From: Streptomyces platensis | Lineage (GTDB): Bacteria; Actinomycetota; Actinomycetes; Streptomycetales; Streptomycetaceae | DNA: 64,000 nucleotides | Assembly (NCBI RefSeq): GCF_008704855.1 | Contig: NZ_CP023691.1 | Coordinates: 4,774,001 to 4,838,000 of the forward strand | Direction of reading: 5' to 3' | Shown here: piece by piece, positions 57,969-64,000 of the stretch | Position numbering within the stretch: the first letter of the stretch is position 1 | How the letters are laid out: each line of letters begins with the position of its first letter | Notes under the pieces: model-generated | Told to the model about the DNA's origin: nothing | Databases searched by the model: none | Seen by the model: only the letters and a program-made list of their open reading frames with translations | Translations under genes and position numbers: made by a program

Positions 57969-60413
57969 CTACGCCCCCTGCCGCGCCCCCCGCAGCAGCT
58001 CGCTCAGCAACCGGATGGCCCCCCGCTTGTGGAGCGGGTCGTTGCCGTTGCCGCACTTGGGCGACTGGATGCAGGAAGGGCAGCCGGCCTCGCATTCGCA
58101 GGAGGCGATGGCGTGGCGGGTGGCGGTGAGCCAGTCGGCGGCCGTGTGGAAGGCGCGCTCGGCGAATCCGGCCCCGCCCGGGTGGCCGTCGTAGACGAAG
58201 ACGGTCGGCAGGAGGGTGTCCGGGTGGAGCGGCACGGAGACGCCGCCGATGTCCCAGCGGTCGCAGGTGGCGAAGAGCGGCAGCATGCCGATGGAGGCGT
58301 GTTCGGCGGCGTGCAGGGCGCCGCCCAGCTGCTCGGGATTGACCCGGGCGGCGTCGAGTTGGTCCTCGGTGACGGTCCACCACACCGCCCGGGTGCGCAG
58401 CGTACGGGGCGGCAGATCGAGCTTGGTCTCGCCCAGGACCTCGCCGGTGATCAGCTTGCGGCGGAGGAAGGAGACGACCTGGTTGGTGACCTCGACGGAC
58501 CCGAAGCACAGCCGGGCGTCGCCCCAGGGAATCTCGGTGTCGGTCTCCAGGATGCTGATCGCGGTGGTGTCCCGGGCGGTCGTGGAATAGGGCGGGCTGG
58601 CCTCCTCGACGAGCGCCACGTCGTCGGCGAGATCGAGCTGCTGCACGACGTAGGTACGGCCCTGGTGGAGGTGCACCGCGCCGTCGTGGACGGTGGTGTG
58701 CGCGGCGGCGGCATCCACGGTGCCCAGCAGCCGCCCCGTACCGGCCTCCACGATCTGCACCGGCGAGCCGCCCTGCCCGCGGATATCGGTGAGGTCGGCG
58801 GCGCGCTCGCGGCGCGTCCAGTGCCAGGCCTTGGCCCGCCGGCGCAGCAGGCTCGCGGCCTCCAGCTGCGGCATCAGACCGCCGGCCGCCGGCCCGAAGA
58901 GCGGGAAGTCGGATTCGGTGAGCGGGAGTTCGGCGGCGGCGGCGCACAGGTGCGGGGCGAGCACGTACGGGTTGTCGGGGTCCAGGACGGTGGACTCGAC
59001 GGGCTGGTCGAAGAGCGCCTCGGGATGGTGGACGAGATAGGTGTCCAGCGGGTCGTCGCGGGCCACGAGCACGGCGAGCGCGCCCTGCCCGGAGCGGCCC
59101 GCCCGGCCGGCCTGCTGCCACAACGACGCCCGGGTCCCCGGATATCCGGCGATGACCACGGCGTCCAGACCGGAGACGTCCACACCCAGTTCGAGCGCGG
59201 TGGTGGCGGCCAGGCCGAGCAGCTCACCGCTGTGCAGGGCACGTTCCAGGGCGCGGCGTTCCTCGGGCAGATAGCCGCCCCGGTAGGCAGCGACCCGGCC
59301 GGGCAGCGAGCGGTCCACCTCCGCGAGCCGCTCCTGCGCGATCAGGGCGATCAGTTCGGCGCCGCGCCGGGAGCGGACGAAGGCGACGGTGCGTACGCCC
59401 TGGACGGCGAGATCGGTGAGCAGATCCGCGCTCTCGGCGGTGGCGGTCCGGCGGACCGGGGCGCCCTGCTCACCGTGGAGTTCGGTCAGCGGCGGCTCCC
59501 ACAGCGCGAAGACCAACTCGCCGCGCGGCGAGGTGTCCTCGGTGATCTCCACCACGGGCAGCCCGGTGAGCCGGGTCGCGGCCTGGCCCGGCTCCGCGGC
59601 CGTGGCGGAGGCGAGCAGAAAGACCGGCTCGGATCCGTAACGGGCGCAGATACGGCGCAGTCGGCGGACGACCTGCGCGACATGGGAGCCGAAGACGCCG
59701 CGGTAGCTGTGGCATTCATCGATGACGACATAGCGCAGCGCCCGCAGGAAGGAGGACCAGCGGGGGTGCGACGGCAGGATGCCGCGATGCAGCATGTCGG
59801 GGTTGGTCAGCACGTAGTTGCCGTACTGGCGGACCCATTCGCGCTCCTCGACGGGGGTGTCGCCGTCGTAGACCGCCGGCCGGACGGCGGTGCCCAGCGG
59901 GGCGGCCAGCTCGCGGACGGCGCGGCGCTGATCGGCCGCCAGCGCCTTCGTGGGGGCCAGATACAGGGCGGTGGCCCCTCTCCCGTTCGGGGCCTCGGAG
60001 CCGTCCAGGAGGGTGGAGAGGACCGGCGCCAGATACGCCAGGGACTTTCCCGAGGCGGTGCCGGTGGCGACGACGACCGATTCGCCGCGCAGTGCGTGTT
60101 CGGACGTCCGTGCCTGGTGGGCCCAGGGACGATCGATTCCGGCCGAGCGGATGGCAGCGATCACTTCCGGCCGGATCTGTTCCGGCCAGTCGGCATGGCT
60201 GCCGATGCGCGGGGGCAAGTGCTCCGTATGAGTGATGCGCGCAGCGCGGGTCGCGCCCCGGGCGAGACGTTCGAGAATCATGCCTGGGGACGTGCGTGCG
60301 CCCGCATCCGGCGGGAGTGGATTGGAGGCCATCGGCACCGAGTGTGTCACCGGAGTGACGGACAATGCTGAAAGGGCGTCGTGCACGCCCGCTGGTAAGT
60401 GATTGAATGCCAT
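57969..60413 (-). CDS. DEAD/DEAH-box helicase with C-terminal DUF1998/zinc domain (MrfA-like)
   Basis: An 814-aa protein; ATG at 60413 matches the orthologue start MAFNHLPAGVHDAL. Helicase motifs: GTASGKSLAYLAPVL (I), PTKALAADQ (Ia), TNPDMLH, VIDECHSYRGVFG (II, DECH), LLASATAAEP (III), FVRSRRGAE (IV), ATTALELGVDVSGLDAVVIAGYPGT (V), QQAGRAGRSGQG (VI). The C-terminus has four Cys (CECEAGCPSCIQSPKCGNGND) as in the MrfA zinc site. MrfA-type helicases repair mitomycin damage. Orthologous to SCO3550 by position as I remember it. Confidence 0.93.
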   Translation of the reverse strand: MAFNHLPAGVHDALSALSVTPVTHSVPMASNPLPPDAGARTSPGMILERLARGATRAARITHTEHLPPRIGSHADWPEQIRPEVIAAIRSAGIDRPWAHQARTSEHALRGESVVVATGTASGKSLAYLAPVLSTLLDGSEAPNGRGATALYLAPTKALAADQRRAVRELAAPLGTAVRPAVYDGDTPVEEREWVRQYGNYVLTNPDMLHRGILPSHPRWSSFLRALRYVVIDECHSYRGVFGSHVAQVVRRLRRICARYGSEPVFLLASATAAEPGQAATRLTGLPVVEITEDTSPRGELVFALWEPPLTELHGEQGAPVRRTATAESADLLTDLAVQGVRTVAFVRSRRGAELIALIAQERLAEVDRSLPGRVAAYRGGYLPEERRALERALHSGELLGLAATTALELGVDVSGLDAVVIAGYPGTRASLWQQAGRAGRSGQGALAVLVARDDPLDTYLVHHPEALFDQPVESTVLDPDNPYVLAPHLCAAAAELPLTESDFPLFGPAAGGLMPQLEAASLLRRRAKAWHWTRRERAADLTDIRGQGGSPVQIVEAGTGRLLGTVDAAAAHTTVHDGAVHLHQGRTYVVQQLDLADDVALVEEASPPYSTTARDTTAISILETDTEIPWGDARLCFGSVEVTNQVVSFLRRKLITGEVLGETKLDLPPRTLRTRAVWWTVTEDQLDAARVNPEQLGGALHAAEHASIGMLPLFATCDRWDIGGVSVPLHPDTLLPTVFVYDGHPGGAGFAERAFHTAADWLTATRHAIASCECEAGCPSCIQSPKCGNGNDPLHKRGAIRLLSELLRGARQGA

Positions 60414-60494
60414 GGCGGCTGCCAGATCCGCCCCTACCTTCGGTGGGGAGGCCCCAGGGGGGCGACCGCTCGATAGCAAGGTGCTGGAGGATCC

Positions 60495-60836
60495 GTGGAC
60501 CTGTCCCTGTCGACCCGGACCGTTGGCGACCGTACGGTCGTCGAGGTCGGTGGCGAGATTGATGTATACACCGCGCCCAAGCTGCGGGAGCAGCTGGTCG
60601 AGCTTGTGAACGACGGAAGCTACCACCTCGTGGTGGACATGGAACGTGTCGACTTCCTGGACTCCACTGGGCTCGGCGTGCTGGTCGGCGGGCTCAAGCG
60701 GGTGCGTGCCCATGAGGGCTCGCTGCGCCTGGTCTGCAACCAGGAGCGCATTCTCAAGATCTTCCGTATCACCGGACTGACCAAGGTGTTCCCGATTCAC
60801 ACCTCGGTCGAGGAAGCCGTCTCGGCGACTGACTGA
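60495..60836 (+). CDS. bldG: Anti-anti-sigma factor BldG (STAS domain)
   Basis: A 113-aa STAS protein, GTG start behind GGAGG. The phosphorylatable Ser lies in MERVDFLDSTGLGVLVGGLKR at about 57, the SpoIIAA signature. BldG is needed for aerial mycelium and antibiotic production and binds anti-sigma factors such as its downstream neighbour. Divergent from the helicase gene, with 81 bp between the starts. Confidence 0.96.
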   Translation: MDLSLSTRTVGDRTVVEVGGEIDVYTAPKLREQLVELVNDGSYHLVVDMERVDFLDSTGLGVLVGGLKRVRAHEGSLRLVCNQERILKIFRITGLTKVFPIHTSVEEAVSATD

Positions 60837-60946
60837 CGGTCTTGCCGGTCCCCCGCGCCACCAGGCGCGGGGGGAGGAAGAAGTGGGGGGTACCGGACGG
60901 AGGTCCGGCCCCCTGCGTCGCACGCCCGCATATCGAGGGGGATGGC

Positions 60947-61384
60947 ATGGCCACCGTCGAACTTCGTTTCAGCGCCCTTCCCGAGCATGTCCGCACCGCG
61001 CGTCTGGTCGCGGCTGCTGTGGCACGGCGCGCGGGAGTGGACGAGGCCGTGCTGGACGAGGTGCGGCTCGCCGTCGGTGAGGCGTGCAGCCGGGCCGTGG
61101 GCCTGCACGAGAGCCATGACATCACCTCGCCGGTCCGGGTCCTGCTCATCGAGGACGAGAAGAAGTTCTCGATCGAGGTGGGGGACGGGGTGACCGGTGA
61201 CTCCGGTACGGCGCGGGGCGCCGATGAGGCCGAGGGTGTCGCGGAGAGCGACGCCGAGGGCGAGGACGAAATGGGCCTCGCCGTGATCAGCGGGCTGGTC
61301 GACGATGTCGAGGTCACCGCCGGCAAGGACGGCGGGCTGATCCGCATGACCTGGCCCACGACGACGGCCGCGGTTCTGCCGTAG
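60947..61384 (+). CDS. Anti-sigma factor, RsbW/SpoIIAB-like ATPase domain, BldG partner
   Basis: A 145-aa protein; ATG behind GAGGGGG. HATPase pattern: LDEVRLAVGEACSRAVGLHE (N box; the usual Asn position reads as Ser-Arg), VEVGDGVTG-like IEVGDGVTGDSG (G1), then an acidic insert (ADEAEGVAESDAEGEDE) and MGLAVISGLVDDVEVTAGKDGGLIRMTW (G2). The altered N box may reduce kinase activity. The BldG/anti-sigma pair is conserved in Streptomyces. Confidence 0.92.
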   Translation: MATVELRFSALPEHVRTARLVAAAVARRAGVDEAVLDEVRLAVGEACSRAVGLHESHDITSPVRVLLIEDEKKFSIEVGDGVTGDSGTARGADEAEGVAESDAEGEDEMGLAVISGLVDDVEVTAGKDGGLIRMTWPTTTAAVLP

Positions 61385-62287
61385 GGCACCGATCCGACGG
61401 CCCCTTCAGCGGGATGTCTCCGAGCCGCGCTGTCCGTAGGTGACACGGCACGAACCGTCACGTCCGCCGGCCCACAGTTCATCCACTCATCCATGCCCCG
61501 ACGGCCCCGAGGGCGATGGCGGCGTTGACAGCGGCTGTGGCGGGCCCGCTTCACGAGGGCGACGCCCCGGGCCAGGAGATCGCCGAAGAGGCGCCCATAC
61601 GGCCCTCTGCCGCGCTCAGGCCCCATGATGCCCCGGCCCCGGCCCCTGAGGTCCCCTGATGGCTCCGGCCCGGTGAGGGCTCTGCCCCGTTCGCCTGAGG
61701 TGCTGAGCCGCTGCCGCCCCCGCCCGGACCGCCCCGCGCCCCGCCCCGGGCCGTCCCGGCGCCCCCGGACCGCCCCCGCGCCCATCCCCGGGCCGCCCCG
61801 GCCCTCCGCCGGACCGTCCCCCGCCCCAGCCTCCCCCGCACCGGTTCGTCGCGGTCTTCGCTCTCGTCGCATGCGTTGCGATCCGGACTCGATCTGACGG
61901 CGCTTCATGGGGTGCCGGGGAGGGGGTCGCGCGGCCCGGGCCACCCGTTCGGCCGTAGACGGGTGGATCAATTCTCTCCGGTGTCACGCGCACCTCAATC
62001 GGCCCAGTCGCCGAGGCGGCGTCCTTGAGCAGCGGCGATCAGTGGGCGGTCCATAGGCGATCAGTACGACAGAGAGATCATCGGGCAGTGGTCAGCGAAT
62101 TCGTGGCTTTCCTTCGTCCGGGCGAATTCCGTACCGCGTCGGCCTTTTGATCTTCGCCGCTAACGGCGAATTCCCTTTGACGCGTACTGTTTTGATCAAC
62201 CGCGGCTCCCTACAATCCGTCCACATCTTGCTCAGGACGCCTGAGCGTGCTTCCGCGCGCCCATGTGCCAAACGTCAAGGAGGACGA
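61385..62287. promoter_or_regulatory. Long upstream region of hppA with repeats
   Basis: 900 bp without a supported gene. 61690-61830 is C-rich low-complexity sequence. Further right are GGCGATCAGT twice (62034-62043, 62056-62065; 22 bp apart) and GCGAATTC three times (62095-62102, 62122-62129, 62166-62173). TACAAT at 62211-62216 is a possible -10 box, with no good -35 at 16-18 bp. This region is AT-richer than the rest and likely carries the hppA promoter. Confidence 0.5.
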
Positions 62288-64000
62288 ATGGCGGGGCCTT
62301 ACACCCCTCAGTTGCTTGACACCCCCACTTTTCTGGCCGGGCCGTCGCTTACGGCGGGCAACCGCGGCATCGTGCTGGTGATCGCCGTGGTCGCCCTGGC
62401 GGCGCTGGCTGTCGCGGCGGTGCTGGTCCGCCAAGTGCTCGCGGCCGGTGAGGGAACCGACAGTATGAAGAAGATCGCGGCGGCCGTGCAGGAAGGCGCA
62501 AATGCCTACCTGGCCCGGCAGTTGCGGACCCTCGGTGTATTCGCCGTCGTGGTGTTCTTCCTGCTCATGCTGCTGCCTGCGGACAATTGGACGCAGCGCG
62601 CCGGGCGCAGCGCCTTCTTCTTGATCGGCGCCGGATTCTCGGCGGCCACCGGCTATATCGGCATGTGGCTCGCCGTACGCAGCAATGTGCGCGTCGCGGC
62701 GGCCGCCCGGGAAGCCACTCCGGCCGAGGGTGAAACCAAGGAAAAGGATCTTACGGCCGTCTCGCACAAGGCGATGAAGATCGCTTTCCGTACGGGTGGC
62801 GTCGTCGGAATGTTCACCGTGGGGCTGGGACTTCTCGGTGCCTCCTGCGTGGTGCTCGTGTACGCGGTCGACGCGCCCAAGGTGCTGGAGGGCTTCGGTC
62901 TCGGCGCCGCGCTGATCGCGATGTTCATGAGGGTCGGCGGCGGCATCTTCACCAAGGCCGCGGACGTCGGCGCCGACCTCGTCGGCAAGGTCGAGCAGGG
63001 CATCCCCGAGGACGACCCGCGCAACGCCGCGACCATCGCGGACAACGTGGGTGACAACGTCGGTGACTGCGCCGGTATGGCCGCCGACCTCTTCGAGTCG
63101 TACGCGGTCACCCTGGTCGCCGCGCTCATCCTGGGCATGGCGGCCTTCGGCGACGCCGGGCTCGCCTTCCCGCTGCTGGTCCCGGCCATCGGTGTGCTCA
63201 CCGCGATGATCGGCATCTTCGTGGTCGCGCCCCGGCGCAGCGACCGCAGCGGCATGACGGCCATCAACCGCGGCTTCTTCATCTCCGCGGGCATCTCGCT
63301 GGTCCTGGTGGCCGCCGCGGTGTTCACCTACCTGCCGTCCAGCTACCAGGGCCTGAAGGGCGTCACCGACGTCGAGATCCTGAGCCGCGCCGGCGACCCG
63401 CGGATGCTGGCGCTGGTGGCGGTCGCCATCGGCATCGTGCTGGCCGCGCTGATCCAGCAGCTGACCGGCTACTTCACCGAGACCACCCGGCGGCCCGTGC
63501 GGGACATCGGGAAGACCTCGCTGACCGGCCCGGCCACGGTCGTGCTCTCCGGAATCTCGATCGGCCTGGAGTCGGCCGTCTACTCGGCGGTGCTGATCGG
63601 TCTGGCCGTCTACGGAGCGTTCCTGCTGGGCGGCGCCTCCATCATGCTGGCGCTGTTCGCGGTGGCGCTGGCCGGCACCGGCCTGCTGACCACTGTCGGC
63701 GTGATCGTGGCGATGGACACCTTCGGCCCGGTCTCCGACAACGCGCAGGGCATCGCCGAGATGTCCGGTGATGTCACCGGTGCCGGCGCGCAGGTGCTGA
63801 CCGACCTGGACGCGGTCGGCAACACGACCAAGGCCATCACCAAGGGCATCGCCATCGCGACGGCCGTACTGGCCGCGGCCGCGCTCTTCGGCTCGTACCG
63901 GGACGCGATCGCCACCGCCGTACGGGGCGTCGGCAGCGCCGCCACCGGGATGGGCCTCAGCCTGGACATCTCGCAGCCCAACAACCTGGTGGGGCTGATC
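62288..64000 (+). CDS. hppA: K+-independent membrane H+-pyrophosphatase (3' end outside the window)
   Basis: 571 codons are present; the full protein is near 800. Ribosome site AGGAGGACGA. Multiple membrane helices. Catalytic loop motifs are DVGADLVGKVE (the DVGADLVGKVE signature), EDDPRNAATIADNVGDNVGDCAGMAADLFESY, and DTFGPVSDNAQGIAEMSG. GNTTKAITKG carries Lys in the position that is Ala in K+-dependent enzymes, so it should be K+-independent. It pumps protons with the energy of pyrophosphate hydrolysis. Confidence 0.96.
   Translation, partial: MAGPYTPQLLDTPTFLAGPSLTAGNRGIVLVIAVVALAALAVAAVLVRQVLAAGEGTDSMKKIAAAVQEGANAYLARQLRTLGVFAVVVFFLLMLLPADNWTQRAGRSAFFLIGAGFSAATGYIGMWLAVRSNVRVAAAAREATPAEGETKEKDLTAVSHKAMKIAFRTGGVVGMFTVGLGLLGASCVVLVYAVDAPKVLEGFGLGAALIAMFMRVGGGIFTKAADVGADLVGKVEQGIPEDDPRNAATIADNVGDNVGDCAGMAADLFESYAVTLVAALILGMAAFGDAGLAFPLLVPAIGVLTAMIGIFVVAPRRSDRSGMTAINRGFFISAGISLVLVAAAVFTYLPSSYQGLKGVTDVEILSRAGDPRMLALVAVAIGIVLAALIQQLTGYFTETTRRPVRDIGKTSLTGPATVVLSGISIGLESAVYSAVLIGLAVYGAFLLGGASIMLALFAVALAGTGLLTTVGVIVAMDTFGPVSDNAQGIAEMSGDVTGAGAQVLTDLDAVGNTTKAITKGIAIATAVLAAAALFGSYRDAIATAVRGVGSAATGMGLSLDISQPNNLVGLI

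Noticed and set aside
60414..60923. Longer N-terminus of the helicase starting at 60923
   Set aside because: The extra 170 residues are antisense to bldG and lack the family pattern; the start at 60413 matches orthologues.

Overview
The window is chromosomal DNA of a Streptomyces, or a very close relative. It has high GC with strong third-position GC, many ATGA-type start/stop overlaps, and wblA, bldG and crp orthologues. The backbone from about 24 kb to the right edge follows the gene order I remember around SCO3580 to SCO3547 of S. coelicolor: penicillin-binding protein, wblA, two ArsA-type ATPases, DUF4177, RidA, Nudix, metallo-beta-lactamase fold, crp, nth, Nudix, MarP-like protease, nhaA, acsA, tad/pilus cluster, helicase, bldG, anti-sigma factor, hppA. 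That synteny is recalled, not searched.

Layout. Positions 1-6363 hold a truncated glycosyltransferase, a GntR/UTRA regulator and a 1338-aa STAND NTPase with WD40 repeats. Positions 6364-24044 are an integrated actinomycete integrative and conjugative element (AICE). It is bounded by 56-bp perfect direct repeats, and the right repeat is the 3' end of an intact tRNA-Pro(CGG). From left to right it holds: an integrase arm site; a HAD hydrolase and GntR repressor pair on the minus strand; a divergent promoter inside a perfect inverted repeat; a long leader resembling the pre-23S rRNA leader; a tightly coupled run of small genes; a DUF2637/coiled-coil/HTH membrane protein; a large Spd-like membrane protein; an FtsK/TraB-type DNA translocase; paired palindromes that may be the transfer origin (clt); small Spd-like genes; a cytosine methyltransferase; a Prim-Pol and DUF3631 replication pair; iteron-like repeats; excisionase; and a tyrosine integrase with an internal LacI-type helix-turn-helix. 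The element brings its own copy of the tRNA 3' end and also a look-alike of the tRNA terminator.

Positions 24086-64000 are ordinary backbone. They include envelope and physiology genes (Pr6Pr membrane protein, metallophosphoesterase, class A PBP), the developmental regulator wblA, a Get3/ArsA ATPase pair, Nudix and MBL hydrolases, Crp, endonuclease III with a histone-H1-like tail, NhaA, acetyl-CoA synthetase (with an apparent tandem duplication of its first codons), a SulP-carbonic anhydrase fusion, a Tad-type pilus locus (ssd, tadA, tadB/C-like, a small prepilin, TadE-like proteins), a DEAD-box helicase, the bldG/anti-sigma pair, and the start of a K+-independent H+-pyrophosphatase that runs off the right edge.

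The best candidates for something under-described all lie in the AICE: the rRNA-leader-like 5' region of the transfer operon, the palindromes behind tra, the terminator mimicry at the attachment site, the LacI-type insertion in the integrase, and the DUF2637-coiled-coil-HTH protein. In the backbone the acsA upstream ORF and the stop-less TadE-like gene deserve a look.
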